64,000 nt of DNA from Mycogone perniciosa (GCA_025331125.1 JAOALB010000062.1:221151-285150); one strand, 5' to 3'. Numbered from the stretch's first letter, positions 12,901-28,161 are shown. Notes: a model not told the origin generated them from the sequence alone. Numbers and translations: made by a program.

Positions 12901-14791
12901 CTATCTTTTTAAAATGAAATTTATTATTAATTTAAATAAATTAAATATATATTTAGTTTTAAGAGGTATTTCTATAAATTCTTAAAAACAGGCTTTTTAA
13001 ATATTAAACTTTATAAGTATTTTATTATAAACAAGTATTTAAACTTTAATATATATTAACTCTTTAAAACTATTAATTTCTTTAATCTCTTTTAAGGCTA
13101 TTATTAATTAAAGCAGCTTTAATAATATTACTTTAATAACATTATAGGAATATAATATAGCTGCCTCTTAACTTTTGTTATTAAACTTTTAATAAAAGTA
13201 TTAATATTAAAGTAATTAATTTATTATAGATTGCATTTTAATAAATTTATAGTAATAGAGATTTTAAAGTTATATAGTATATAACTTTAATTATTTTTAT
13301 TATATTATTTATAATACTATATAAACTGTATTTTAATTTTATTTTAGCTAATATATTCTTTAATAAAAACTTAAACTACTTTTTAATTTTTTAATTTTAT
13401 AAATAACTTTAAATACTTTTTTTAATCTTTTATTAAAATTCTTTTATCTTTTATCTTTTATTTATAGTTCTTTAAAAATTAAAAAATATTTTTATTATTA
13501 AATTTATTTATAGAATGAATCCTTATAAATAGCTTTATCTTATAAATATTTTTAAAAGCTTGAATAAAGAAAAGGAATTTTTAAAAGGGTATTTTCTATT
13601 ATCTATTAAAGGATTTAATCTTTGTTTAGTTTTTACTTTTTTATAAATTTAAAGGATATTAATATTAGGTCAAATATATAATTAAATAATTCTTTTAATT
13701 ATAGGTTTAAAGAAAAGGTTATATTTAATACTTTAATAATTAAAGCTTATTTATTTACTTTTAATTCTTTTATTTAAAGTTAAAATAAATTATTAAGGTT
13801 TTAATTAAATAGTCTTTTAATAATAGAATACCTTTTATTCTATTAATTTAAGTTATTTTATTTAAATGCTTAGCCTTTATAGGTATACTTTCTTTTAAAT
13901 AAAAAAAGCATATATTCTTTTAATAAAAAGGCTGCAGTAAAGTATACTTTTCAAGTAAAAAGCTTTTTTATAATAAAGAAAAGTTTTATTTATTTGTTTA
14001 AAATAATAAAATTAACTATTCTTTTAAAGATAATCTCTTTTATTAATATTAGTTTTATAATATTAAATTATTATCTTTTTTAAGTCTCTTTTAAATAGTC
14101 TTAATATAAATAAAGGTAATTTATATATATAAAATTATAAAAGTAATAAGAATAGTATTTTTATTAAAAGTTAAAAATAGTTTAATTAAAAGAGTTAATA
14201 AAATTAAAATAAAATCTTTATAGTAAAAGATTAAATAATTAATTTATTTTTTACTAGCTTTTTATAATTACTTTATTAATTAATGTATTAAATTATAAGT
14301 AAAATAAAAGTTATAATAATATCTTATTTATTTAAAAGGGATTATATTACATAGAGTTAACTATTTAATCTATATATTTACTTTTATTATATTAATTAAT
14401 CCTTTAATAACTTCTTTTAACTTTTTAGCCTTTTATTTATAGGTTTTATAGGTTAATGGCTTTTTAGAATTTTATTCATTTATTATATTTTAGCGCATTA
14501 TATTTACGTTAATTAATTTTAATTCCTATATTTCGGAAATTGTAATTAAATAACCTATATTTTTAGAAATAAATATTATATTAATCTTTACTAACTAGCT
14601 GCAATAAACGATGTTTAAGCTATTCTTTTTAACTAATTATTTTATATTTATTTAAAGATTTATTAAAATTAGCCTACAATTCTATTAATAGTTAAATAAA
14701 AGTAGATTTTAATAGTAGTATAAAAGTGCCTTTAATAATTGCTTTTTAAAACACAATCTTTAAAATTTCCCTTTATTTTAATTACTAGTTT
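6915..14791. other. About 7.9 kb RIP-degraded repeat DNA, unassigned
   Basis: The stretch is very AT-rich with stops in every frame. It is probably the body of one or more mutated transposons, but I could not identify a reverse transcriptase, transposase or helicase pattern with confidence. A somewhat less mutated patch lies near 10240-10510. No gene, tRNA or intact LTR is supported here. Confidence 0.4.
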
Positions 14792-15187
14792 TATTAAAAG
14801 GGAACTAGCACTTTTAATATATATATATATATATATACTAATAATAATTTAAATAAAGTGCAGGAACTGCGCTTTTAATAAAACTATAAAGCGGCAGTTC
14901 AGTAATATAAAGACTAAAAAATACTGGAAATTATTTAATTATAATATTTATAGCTAAAGACAATTAATAGTTACCTCTTTATACTTTATTAGCTATAAAA
15001 TGATAAATAAAGTAATATATTAAAGGAAAACGCAGGTTAGTTTTTTATTAAACTAAGTTTATTTATTTTATCTTTATACTTTTATACTTTCTTAATCTAC
15101 TAGTTGCTTAAATACACAACTGACTTTTCTTAAATAGGCTAGTAAAAAGGAGTATAAGTATATTAAATATATCAGTTACCCTTAATA
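14792..15187 (-). repeat. LTR family 2, RIP-degraded copy b
   Basis: 396 bp, same orientation as 6521-6914 and matching the reverse complement of 60031-60418. It contains an AT dinucleotide run where the intact copy has a TG run. It lies just left of the first copy of element X. Confidence 0.7.
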
Positions 15188-15193
15188 AAATAC

Positions 15194-18100
15194 CTTTTTA
15201 AATATAATATATATTAAAGTATATACTTTGTAATATTATAATTATCCCTTTTTTTTTAAATAGTTACACTCGTTATTCTTTAATATTAAAGTTTTATAAA
15301 TAAAAGGAATAAAGTAATATAACTTTTTATATTCCCTTTTAATTACTTTTTAAATTACGTTTCATTTATCATTATTTTACTTACCTTTTATATTATTTAT
15401 CTTTTAACCTTTATTTTTCAATCCTTTATTTAATCTATTTTTACTTTATTACCTATATTTCACTAGCCTTTATTTTAATGCTTTTTATTTATTAAATCTA
15501 TTAAGATTAACGCTTTATATAAATTAATGCCTATTTTAAATAAACTATTAGGTTTTACCTCGCTAAAAGCTAATATATATATTATTTCTATATATTATTA
15601 AAGTATAATAAAAAGGCAATAAAATAGTAAAAAGGTATAGCAAGTTAAAATTAATTAACTATATTTTTGTTAACTTTACTTTAATTTATTATTTTTAAAA
15701 TATAAAATATAATAATGTTTATAATTAATAGGTTTTACTTAATATTTATAAAACTAAATATATTAACCTTTTATTCTTGTATTAATTACTTTTAATTAGC
15801 CCTTTTATATTGTTATAAAGTTATATTTATTAAATAAATATTATTTTTAAGTTAATTAAAATCTAATATAATAATTATATAATCTTTAAATTTAATAATA
15901 ATAAAAATAACCTTTTATATATATTAAAGGGATTTATATATTAAAAGCTTATAAAGGTTTTATTTAACTTTTACTTTACTTTTAACAATATAAAATTAAA
16001 GTATTATTAAAAATATAATTTAATTAATATTAGAAAAGATCGAAATTTTATCAAGTATAAAACTTTAATCATTATTTATTTATACCTTTTAATATTTTAA
16101 TAGCTTTATTCTTTAATTTAAACTCCTTTTAATATATATTTTTACCTCCTGTAATATTACTTTTCTTTATTAACTGCTTATATATAAATTATTAATATTA
16201 TTTATTTATAAATAAATAAATAAACTATAAAAGATTTAATAATATAAATTAAAAGGCAGTTTTTTAAGCTTTTATTTATAAATATTAAATATATTTTTAA
16301 TTAACAGTTTAATAAAATACCTTTATAGTAATTAATAAAGTATTATTTATTAATAAAAACATTAATTAAAATAAATATAATAAAATAATTAAATTACTAT
16401 TTAAAGTAGATTTTAATTTATATTTACTTTATTATTTATTATTTATTTAGTTTTTAAAGTATAAATAGCTTTTCTTTTATATTTTAATTCATCTTTAATT
16501 AATAGTAAATTCAAATTAACTTTTTAAATTAACTTTTTTCTTTAAGTAAATAAAGATTCTTTATATTTTTATAATATTAATAATAATTTATTAATAGCTT
16601 TTTGTTATAGTTAAAGTAAATTAATATAGAGTATATTATATAAATAAAGATATTTGTTTATAATTTTAAAAATGTAAAAAAGCTTTATAAACTTTAATAT
16701 TAACTTTTTCTTTTTACTTCTTAACTTTAAGCTTTTTATTACAAGTATTATTAAATCCTTTTATTATAAAGTTAAAAGCTTATAATATTTATTATAAGAA
16801 AATATTAAATATTTTGTTAGAATTTACTATTGAACTTTTAATTTTATTCAAAGTTAATTTAATGTTTTAACATAAATAATTTATACAATTAATATACTTT
16901 TACTTTTAATAATACTTTTATTTTTTATTTAAAAGTTTAGCTTAAAATTATATAAAGCTTTAAATATTAATATTTTTATTATTGTATATATTATATCATT
17001 TTAAATAAATTATATTAACTTTAAAAGCTATATTTATATTATTTACCTTTTATTAATTAGGTATTAAAATAATATTTTAATATTTAATTTCTTTTTATTT
17101 ATTTACTAATTTGTAAATAATATACTATTAATAAATAACATTTTATTTTAAATATAAAATAAACCTTTAATTAAAAATTATGTATAAATATTAATCGTTT
17201 ATTTAAATTATTTTTTATAAAGGTTTAAATATTAATTTAGTTTTTATATAAAATAACGTTATTCACTTTATAATAATAATTACAATATTAATAAATATAA
17301 ACAATAAATACTTTATAAATTAATTTACTATTATTAAAGTAATATTTATTTCTTTACTTTTAATATATTATTATTAATAAATATATAATAAGATTTATAA
17401 TAATTTTAAAATATTGTATAAACAATATTATTATAATATTTTATTTTAATATATATTATGATTATATATATATTTATTAATATATTTATTTATATAATAT
17501 TAATAAAATCTATATTAAAGTAGTTTCAATATTTAATAAATATTAAAGTAATTTATTAATAATTATTATAATATAAATTTCTTAATTTTGAATATATTGC
17601 TTGATTTTTCAATATATATAAATAGTTTTAATATAATAATAATCTTCGAATATTTAATAATTAAACCTTTTAAAGCTATTAATTATTAATATACTAACCT
17701 TTTATTTATTTACTTTTTTAACTTTTTTTTAACCTTTTTAAATTAATTTTATAAAAGCTTCAAAAATTAAATCCTTTACAAGCTTTTATATTGTTAATAT
17801 TTATTTAATAATAACAGTTGAAATTATATATTTATAATTAATCATTCTTTTTATTTAATTAATTAAATATAAACATTTTAAAAAGAAATTCTTCTTTTAT
17901 TAATATAAATTATTTTATTTTATAAAACTATTTTATTATATTTAAAGTAATTAAATATTCAACTTAATTTAATATTTAAGTTTTCTTACTTTATAAAACT
18001 ATTCTATTATATATTTTATATATTTATATTAATTACACTTTAATTAATTTAGTCTATAAATTTAATAATAATTTAACAGTTATTTAATTTTCTTTTTTAA

Positions 18101-18990
18101 AGTGAAAGTAGTATAATAATATATTTATGAAAACTCTTTTTTAATTAATATTTAATTATATAGTTAAGTAATATTAACTATATATATTATCTGAATTATT
18201 ATTATAATAGTTTTTATTATTATATAAAACTTTATAAATCTAAATAATTAAATAAAACTTTTATATAAGTCTTTGTTTTATTAAAATAATATTATTAATA
18301 TAATAAAAGTTTTATAACTTTACTTTATATTAATAAACCTTTAAAATTAAAATATTATTTAATAACCTTTGTTTAATCTTAATTAACATAAAATTCTTAT
18401 TTTTATATTATTGAATATATTTATTTTAATATAGTTTAAAAACTTAAAATTAAAGTATTATAATAATAATATTATTTAAAAAGTATTCTTTAATTATTAA
18501 TATATTACTCTTTTTACTTTTTATTAATAAAATTATATTTAATTTTGTTTTATTTTTATGGCCTTTTAACAAACTAATAAAAAAAGCTATAATAAAAAAA
18601 TACTTTTTAATAAACTATTAATAAAGGTTTTAAAAGTTAAAAATATTTAAATACTTTTATATAATTTGAATTTCAATTATAATATAATAATATTAATTGA
18701 AATAAAGTTTATTAATATTTTCTTTTCTAATAAAATATATTTTGAAAATTAAGTATTATTTTAATTAATAGTATATTTTAAAAGGTTAATATATAATTTC
18801 ATTTATTTTAATTATTTGAAAGTATATTTAATATATTTTATATATATTTCTTTTTAATGTTTAAATAAATAAAAATATTATTAAAATAAACTATATATAT
18901 AATATTAATTAATTGATATAATATTTTAGAAATATAATATAAAAAAACTATTAATATATTAATAAATTTCAAAAAGTATTATTAAATATT
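15194..18990 (+). mobile_element. Element X, copy 1 (unclassified, RIP-degraded)
   Basis: From AAATATAATATATATTAAAG onward this segment aligns with 22993-26910 over several kilobases. Both copies share long matching stretches, for example near 15300 and 23070, with many C/T and G/A differences. No coding domain could be named; copy 2 is less mutated and is the better template for classification. The right end, where sequence of the second chromovirus begins, is approximate. Confidence 0.6.
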
Positions 18991-19674
18991 TAACGTAATA
19001 ATAATATATATAAAATATAGTTTTTTATTATTCCCTTTAATTTAAATATAATATTAGACTTTTTTTATATTAATCTTTATAAAACTATTAAGTATTTTAA
19101 ATATAATTAAAGACTCTTAAAATCAAAAATCAAAATAATAATTTCTTTTTTTTATTTTATTTACTTTATAATAATTAATATATTACTATAATATATTTTT
19201 AAATTCTTTTCTTTTTATATAGACTTTATAGCTAATTAAAGTTTTTGAAAGTAAATACTATTTTCTTTTATTATTGGCAGTTCTTTTATAAATAATAAAT
19301 TTAAATTAACTTTAATATACCTTTTTTATAATTTAATTAATCTCTTTATTTTTTAAAGTAAATGTTTACTTTATATATTTTTACATTTATTATTTTTAAA
19401 GTTTCTTTTATAAGTAAATAATATATTTATGTTTTTAATAGTATATATAGTCTGGTAATAAATACAAAGTATTATTAGTTTATTATAAATGCCAATCCTA
19501 TAATTTATTTTACTTATATATAATATACTTTAAGCTATTATACTTTAAATAATATACTAATTATATTTAAAGCTTTTATTATAATACAGATATTATTTAA
19601 TTAATTTCTTTTAATAGTAAATTTAATATCCTTTAAACTTATATTGTTTAAATCTTTATAGCTAATAATATTGT

Positions 19675-19948
19675 TGTCGCGGAGCGCGGTACAGCTATAT
19701 AGAGTATAGAGAGAAATGGGAATAAAGCTTGATTCTAGTAATAAATATACCGTAATAGCCACGCTATATATATATATAGCTAATATAAAGGAAAATATAG
19801 AATATATGCGTTATAAGCGCTTATATAGTCTGATATATTGCTTACGCGATATATATATTAGCTGGTATCTGCTATATAAACAGATAAAAGCTCCTTAACG
19901 CTCATAACCGCTAATAAGTAGTAGGTCCTTAGCCTACCTAACCTAACA
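19675..19948 (+). repeat. Solo LTR, family 4, copy a
   Basis: 274 bp starting TGTCGCGGAGCGCGG and ending CCTAACCTAACA. It is absent from the matching position of the gypsy element at about 40602, which proves insertion. Flanks ATTGT and ATTAT look like a 5-bp duplication with one transition. A cleaner copy lies inverted at 52566-52816 in the PKS promoter region. The small open frame inside it is not a gene. Confidence 0.75.
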
Positions 19949-21775
19949 ATTATTTTAAGGTTTTAATATTTAATTAAATAATAAATATCTTAAAGTTTTA
20001 ATATTATATAGTTATAATTTATTCTTTAAAGGTATTATAATTTTAGCTTTATTTTATACAGTAAAATTCAATTTTAATAAAAGATATATTATATTTTACT
20101 TTCTTTTAAAAATATATTATATATTTATATATAATATAAATAATTTCAAATATAATATAATACTTTTTATAAATAGTTATTTCTATTTTTATTTTTGAAG
20201 TTATTATTATTAATTTATCTTTTATTACTTATAGTAATTTAATCAAAATATTAATAGTAAAGTATAATAATTATTTATTTATTTAAAATACTATTACTTT
20301 TATTTAACTTTATATAATTAAAGTTTAAGTTTTATTTTATTAAATTATTTAAATATAGTAAATATTTATTTACTTTATTCTTTATAAAAAATAACTTTAA
20401 AAGTTTAAAACTTATACTTTAACTAATATCCCCTTTAATTTATTATAAATATCTTTTCAAGTTATTTTAACTATTATCTGCTTTTATCTTTACTAGATTT
20501 ATAAATAACGCAGCTATTATTATAGTATATAATCCAGTTTAATAATATATAATTAATAGCTTTTAAAACTATATTAACCTTTTATTTAACCTTTAATATA
20601 AACTTTTAAAGTTTATTGACTCTTAGTTTTTATAAAGCTTTATAATCCTTTAAAAATATTTTAGTTTATTATAATTATAATAAATAACTTTTACTTTTCT
20701 TTTTTAAATAATATTTAAATATATTTAATTAAATCTTTTATTATTAAACTTAATAATATTTTCTTTTTACTTTTTACTTTAATTTATATATCTTTAATAT
20801 TTATAAATATATTTAAATTATTATTACCTTTTTTCTATATTTAAATAAACTTTATAAAGTAAATTATTTATATGTATATATTCTCTAATAAATTTAATAA
20901 TACTTTTATTTTAAAGGAGTTTATAGGCTTTCCTTTTAACTTTTAATTTAAATTTATTATAAAAATATTTAATAAAAGTAAAGGTTTTTTTATTTAACTT
21001 TAAAAGTATAGCTTTTAAAGTATATAGTATAGTTAAAATATTTTCCTTTTTAAATTAAATTTATAAACTTATTCTTTATAATATATATATTTATTAATAT
21101 TATTAAAGATATTCTTTAACTTTTCTTTAAATTAATTCCAATTAATAAATATAGTTTATATTTATTTATTAATATTTACTTTATTATTAAAGAAATCCTT
21201 TTAAATAGGTTTAAACTACCTTAAAATATTCCTTTTAAGTTATTTAATTATTAGAAGAATTTCATTAATTTCTATATTAAAGCTAGTTCAACAATAGGTA
21301 AAACAGGTATATAATTAAATAAAAAACAGTTAAAGTGCTTAAAGGGTTATATTTTAAGCGATTCTTTTAAACCCTTTAAATATTAATTTCCTTTAAAGTT
21401 TAGTATAGGGGTTAAATTAAATGCAAGTAATACTTAACTCTTTAAATCTATAATAGCTATTTACTATTAGTATATTACTTATTAAAATCTAGTGTATTTA
21501 GCAATTAAGTATTAATAGTATTCTTTTTATTTTATATAGTTAACTTTCATATATTGAAAGGCTTTTTCTATATAAATATAAAGTTATTTTATTTTATTGA
21601 CTTTATTGTTATCTTTATTTTTATTGATATTATTATCTTTATTATAGTTTTACCTTTAATAAAGAGGTAAAGTAAAGGGTAAAGTATTAGGATTATTAAA
21701 GGAGGATACTATAATGGATATACTTACAATATTATTTAAAATACTTAATAGCTTTTGAAATAAAAGTTGTTAATA

Positions 21776-22164
21776 TATAATAACTTAGGTTAATTTTTAA
21801 TAGTTAAGCTAAGGCTTATAAATTTATATTAATAAAGGGGTTAAAGATAAATATTAAATAAAGTAATATAGTTATAATTTTATAAAATAAGCAGTTTTAG
21901 TAAATATAATTGATTAATAACTATTGACATACCTATACTAAATAATTATAATTTATTCAGTTTTATATATAATAGAAATATATAAATAAATATATTTAAA
22001 TTACTTAAATTATAGCAATTTTAATAATCTAGGATTATAGTTTTATATAGTAATTATTTTTATAGGATTGTACTTATAGCCGCAATCCGTTAATAATTAA
22101 TTAAAGGCTCTAATATTCTGCTATAATCCTGTAACTAGGTTTTTAATATAGTTAGGTTATAACA
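21776..22164 (-). repeat. Family 3 LTR of the second chromovirus
   Basis: 389 bp, equal in length to the LTRs of the 35401-43108 element, ending GGTTATAACA where the intact copy ends GGTCGTGACA. It is the 5' LTR of the minus-strand fragment. Confidence 0.7.
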
Positions 22165-22811
22165 ATATCTTTATATTTAATATTTACTAAACTGCCTAGC
22201 CTATAGCCACTAATCCTACTTAAAAAGGTAATGCAAGAAAATGCAAGCTATTTACTAAATTTATATAGTATATTTTATACCTTTATTTAAACTATATTAA
22301 AGCAGAAAATAATATTTTCTATTACTACTTTAAGCTTTTTAAAACTTTATTTAAAAGAGAAATTAAATTTAATAGTTAAATATAGTATTTGCTATATTTA
22401 CTTTAATTTATTAGTAGCATAGTATTTAATATAAAAAGAGAAAGGAATTTACTTAAATTATTCTATAGGATAAACTATAACTATAATTAATATTATAAAA
22501 TAAAAAATTAAATATTTAAAATAATATATTAATTTAATTTTCCTTTTACTTTACTTTTATTACTTTACTATTAACTTTATTAATCAAAGAAGTCTATATA
22601 TATTTAATTATATAAGCGCTTTAAATAATTTAAATTTCTTTATACTCTTTTAGCTTTAAATATAGCTATTTTATAATTAACTTTTTAATATATAACTTTA
22701 AAGATATTTAAAATATTAATAAAATATTCTTTAATTTAATATAAAAGTTAATTTAAATATTTATAAAATTAATATTAATATATTTAATAAAATTAAATAA
22801 TTACTTTAATA
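22165..22811. other. AT-rich RIP-degraded DNA between two repeats
   Basis: No gene or element boundary was recognised between the chromovirus LTR and element X copy 2. Confidence 0.35.
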
Positions 22812-25800
22812 TTATATAATAAAAGGTTAAGCTAAGTAGGTATAATATAGGTAATAAGATATTATAAGACTTAAACTTACTGCTTTACTAACTTATATAC
22901 AGCTAGGTTAATATAATTAAGTAAAAGGCTAGTGTTATATAAAGGACCTTATACTGCCTGTCTTTTATAGCAGTATATACCCCTTTAAATATAGTATATA
23001 TTAAAGTATATACTTTTTAATATTATAATCATCCCTCCCTTTTTAAATAGCTATTTTAATTATTTTTTAATATTAAAGTTTTATAAATAAAGGAAATAAA
23101 GCAGTATAATTTCCTATATTCCCTTTTAACTACTTTTTAAATTACTTTTCCTTTATTTTTATCTCGCTTACCTTTTATATTATTTATCTTTTAACCTTTA
23201 TTCTTTAATCTTTTATTTAATTTATCTTTACTTTATTACCTTTATTTTACTAGCCTTTTACTTTAATACCTTTTACTTGCTAAATCTATTAAAACTAGCG
23301 CTTTATATAAATTAACGCCTATTTTAAATAAACCGCTAACTCCCGCTTTATTAAAAGCTTATATATATTATTTCTATATAGTATTAAAGTATACTAAAAA
23401 GGCGATAAAATAGTAAAGAAAGCTTAGCGACTTAAAGCCAATTAACTATATTTTTACTGACTTTGCCTTGACCTATTATTTTTAATATATAAAGTATAAT
23501 AATCCTTATAATTAATAGGTTTTATTTAGCGTCTATAAAGCTAAATATATTAATCTTTTATTCCCCTATTAATTACTTTTAGCTAGCCCCTTTATATTAT
23601 TATAAGGTTATACTTGCTAAATAAATACTATCTTTAAGCGAATTAAGACTTAATATAATAACTATATTATCTTTAAGCTTAATAATAATAAAGATAACCC
23701 TTTATATAAATTAAAAGTGTTTATATATTAAAAGTTTATAAAAACTTTACTTAACTTTTATTTTACCTTTAATAATATTAAATCAAAATATTGCTAAAAG
23801 TATAAGTTAATTAGCGCTAAAAAGGACTAAAAACTTATAAAGTATAAAACTTTAATAACTGCCTATTAATACCTTTTAGCGTTTTAATAGCTTTATTTTT
23901 TAGCTTCAGCTCCCTTTAATATATATTTTTACCTCTTTTAGTATTACTTTTTTCTTTATTAACTGCTTGCGCGTAAACTATTAGTGCTGCCTATAAATAG
24001 GCAGATAAATGGACTATAAAGGACTTGGCGGCTTAGATTAAAGGGCAGTTCTTTAAGCTGCTCCCTATTAATAGTAAATATATCCTTTAACTAATGGCCT
24101 AGCAGGGTACTTTTACAGCAATTAATAAAGTATTATTTATTAATAGGAACTTCAATTAAAATAAATATATTGAAATAATTAAATTACTATTTAAAGCAGG
24201 TTTTAGTTTATAGTTATTTTATTATTTATTATTTACCTAGTTTTTAAAGTATAAATAGCCTTTCCCTTTTACTTTAATTAATTTTTAATTAATAGTAAAT
24301 TTATATTAATTTTCTAGGTTTACCTTTTTTTATAATCAATTAGAAATTTCCTGTATTTTTATAATATCAATAAAGGCTTACTTCCTTTTAGCCTATACTT
24401 TTTAATATTACTTTATTTACTTTTAAGCATTTCTTATATTACTCTCTGCAATTTATTAATTATACTTAAAAGGCTATCCTTTTTATTTTACTAGGTAAGA
24501 TATTTCCCTTTAAAGCTATATATATTCTATAACTTCTTTTAATTCCTACTCCTCGTTTAAATCCTTTAAATTTAATATTAATAATAGTTTACTAATAATT
24601 CCCTTTTTTACTATTTATAGTTTAAGCAGGCTAATATAAAATATATTATATAAATAAAAGTATTTCTTTAATAAAGTAATATAATAAGCTTATTTCTTTA
24701 TAGTTTTAAAGATATAAAAAGGTCTTATAAACTTTAATATTAACTTTTCTTTTTACCTTTTAACTTTAAATTCTTCATTAAAAGTATTGTTAAATCCCTT
24801 TATTATAAAGTTAAAGGCTTATAGCATTTATTATAATAAAACGCTTAATATTTTACTGCAATTTACTATTAAACCTTTAATTTTATTTGAAGTTAATTAA
24901 ATTTTTTAATATAGGCTTATACTGCTAGTATACTTTTACTTTTAATAATGCCTTTATTCTTTATTTAAAAGTCTAGCTTAAAGTTATATAAAGCTTTAAA
25001 TACTAATACTTTTATTATTATATATTTTATATTATTAAAGGTAAACTATATTAACTTTAAAAACTATACTTATACTATTTACCTTTTCTTTATAAAATAT
25101 TAAAAGTAATATTTTAATATTTAATTTATTTCTTTTATTTATTTATTAATATATAAATAAAATACTATTAATAAATAGTATTTTATTTTAAATATAAAAT
25201 AAAGGTTTAATTAAAAATTATTTATAAATATTAATCCTTTATTTAAAATTATGTTTTATAAAGGCTTAAATATTAATTTAACTTTTATATAAAATAGCTT
25301 TATTAACTTTATTATAATAGTTAAAGTACTAGTAAATATAAATAATAAATATTTTATAAATTAATTTATTATTATTAAAATAATATTTACTTTTTACTTT
25401 TAATATATTATTAATAAGCCTATAATAAAGTTTATAATAATTTTTAACTATAGTTTATTTAAAATTAACAGTAATATTAAAGCACTATATAAGTAATATT
25501 ATTATAATATAGCACTTTAATATATACTGCAGCTATATATATATTTACTACTATTTTTATTTATATAATATTAATAAAGCTTATATTAAAGCAGTTTTAA
25601 TATTTATTAAATATTAAGGTAGCTTGCTAATAGGTTATTATAGTATAGGTTTATTAGTCTTTAGTATATTACTTTATCTTTTAATATATATAAGCAGTTT
25701 TAGTAAAGTAATAGTCTTTTAATATTTAATAATTAAACCTTTTAGTTACTAGCTATTAACTGTTAATATAGCAGCTTTTTATTTTTTAATTTCCTTATCC

Positions 25801-26910
25801 CTTCTTTAAGCTTTTTAGATTAACTTTATAAAGGACTTACAGATTAAGTCTTTTATAAGCTTTTTTATTGCTAGCGTTTACTTAGCGATAAAGGTTAAAA
25901 CTAATTATTTGTACTTAACTATATCTTTAGTTTAGTTAATTAAATATAAAGGTTTTAATAGTCTTTTACCTTTATCTTTATTAATATAAGTTATTTTATT
26001 TTATAAAGGCATTTCGCTATATTAATAATAAATTTAAGTTATTCTATTTTATAAAGGTATTTTACTATATTTAAACTAGTTTAATATTTAAATTCCTTTA
26101 CCCTATAAAAGTATTTCGCTATATATTCTATATATTTATATTAATCAAACTTTAATTAACTTATTTTATAAATTCAGCAGTAATTTAATATTTATTTATT
26201 TTTCCCTTTTAAAGTTAAAGTACTATAATAGTATATTTTTAAAGTTATATTTTTTAATTAATGTTTAATTATACAATTAAATAGCGCTAAATATATATAT
26301 TACTAAACTTATTACTAAAATAGCTTTTATTATTATATAAAGGTTTATAGGTTTAAGTAGTTAAATAAGACTTTTATAAGGGTCTTTACTTTATTAAAAT
26401 AGCGTTGCTAATATAATAATAACTTTATAATTGCAAATATCTTTTAATTTAAAGGTTTATAGTTTTACTTTATATTAGTAAACTTTTAAAACTACAATCC
26501 TATTAAATAATACTTTTCTTTTAAGTTTATTTAAAATAAAATCCCTACTATTATATTATTAAATGCATTTATTTTAATACAGTTTCATAGCTTTAAGTTA
26601 AAGTATTATAGTAATAGTACTGCCTAAAAGGCCTTTTTTAAGTCTTAAAATACTGCCTTTTTACTTTTTATTAACTAAACTATCCTTAACTTTTTTTTAT
26701 TTTTATTGCCTTTTAATAAAGCAGTAAAAAAGGCTATAATATAAAAATATCTTTTAATAAACTATTAATAAAAGTTATAAAACTTTAAAAATATTTAAAT
26801 ACTTTTATATAATTTAAATTTAAGTTATAATATAATAGTATTAACTTAAATAAAGTTTATTAATACTTTATTTTTTAATAAAATATACTTTAAGAATTTA
26901 ATATTATTTT
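22812..26910 (+). mobile_element. Element X, copy 2 (unclassified, less degraded)
   Basis: The left end, 22812-23040, also occurs inverted at 6178-6410, so it is a real element end. The body matches 15194-18990. Some plus-strand stretches near 23960-24160 have few stops and read like a decayed protein, but I could not name a family. The right side is cut by a family 1 solo LTR at 26911. Confidence 0.6.
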
Positions 26911-27487
26911 TGTTAAAACAAGGTTATACTAAACCTTATTTATATATAGCTTCTAGGAAACTGCATACAATACAATGATAAAGAAACGACTAAGAGTTTA
27001 ATTAAGCTAATAATGGATAAACAATTGAATTGTAAATAATCTAATAGCTAGAAGCTATAGAATATCTAGTGTATATGCGGCTAGTGTAAAAGTGATTGTA
27101 TAAACAATAGCTTTATCTTCTATAATAGTCCTCCGACTAAATAATAGGAATGCAGTAGCAGAATTAGGTTCATGGCCTTATTCCTATTTTCCGTAAAATT
27201 CATTTATATAGGAAATCGTCTAAATCAATTCACGGCCATAGAAATAGGAAACCATTTTAGTTAGATTTTTCATAATAGCCATTATACCTATTGTATTAAG
27301 CCTAGGGTAGGCGGGGTAGCTAGTCCTAGCTTAATTGTTATCGTTAAAGATAACAGAAATTTCCTGACTTATACCAAAGTTCCTCTAGAACTCGGTCCTA
27401 GCGTTAGGCCTAATTCCAGGTCTAGCCAGAATAGGAAGGTTACCTAAATACACTGAAATCCTTACTTTTTAGCCCTCCTTTTTAATA
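26911..27487 (-). repeat. Solo LTR, family 1, copy d
   Basis: 577 bp beginning TGTTAAAACAAGGTTATAC, ending TTTTTAATA. The flanks ATTTT and ACTTT fit a 5-bp duplication with one C-to-T change. It is the same family and orientation as 2289-2868. Confidence 0.8.
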
Positions 27488-28161
27488 ACTTTTATATATT
27501 TAGGTTTATATATAAATCTTTATTAAATAAGTATATTTAACGTTACTTAAAGGTAATTAAAGTAATCTTTATATTTAAACCCTATTAATAAAGTTATTTA
27601 AATAAAAAAGCTCTTTAAAGGGAAATTATATTATTTTTAAAATAGATTAAAGCTATAAAGATAATTATAATAATAGTTTAAATAATAATTAATTAAATAA
27701 AAGTAAGAAAGGAAAAAAGTTTATATATATTAAAAAGGGGGCAGGTAAAAGTAAAGTATAAGGCAGATTTATATATATATATAATAGCTGCAGAAAGATA
27801 TAAACGATAAATAAAAAATAAAAGGGAATATTTAACCTTTACCTATTTTATAGTATTATTATTTATAAAAAGTAAAGGATATAGGGAGCGCTATAAAGAT
27901 AAAAGTATATTAATATATAAAGGGTATACTTTTTATTTTATTAAAATAAAAAAATAAAAGGGGCATATAGTATTTATTATTTAACTTTAATCCTAGCCGG
28001 CATTAACCTACCTTTTAAGGGTTAAAGGAGGGGTATAGTTTATTTACAGCACTTTAGTATTAAAGGCCAGATAAAATAGTAGCGGAGATATAGACAGGGC
28101 CTACCCTCTCCGTAAAAACGGCAGCCAGGCCAAGTATGCAATAGAGGGCCAGGCCGGCAAA
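27488..28161. other. Transition from RIP-degraded to GC-normal DNA, no gene seen
   Basis: Composition changes abruptly near 28080, from AT-rich repeat to ordinary sequence. No coding frame was found here. Confidence 0.5.

Larger units (their letters stand above)
19080..22164 (-). mobile_element. Second Ty3/gypsy chromovirus fragment, RIP-degraded
   Basis: This segment aligns with 40080-43108 of the full-length minus-strand element: an internal region near 19240-19670, the gag-proximal region near 21300-21775, and a family 3 LTR at 21776-22164. Its left side is lost or displaced by element X. A solo LTR of family 4 interrupts it at 19675-19948. All coding frames are broken. Confidence 0.7.

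Noticed and set aside
19716..19898. 60-codon plus-strand frame
   Set aside because: It lies wholly within the family 4 solo LTR at 19675-19948.
1..28080. Possible centromere or telomere
   Set aside because: AT richness is explained by RIP of identifiable retroelements, and no telomeric repeat array is present.
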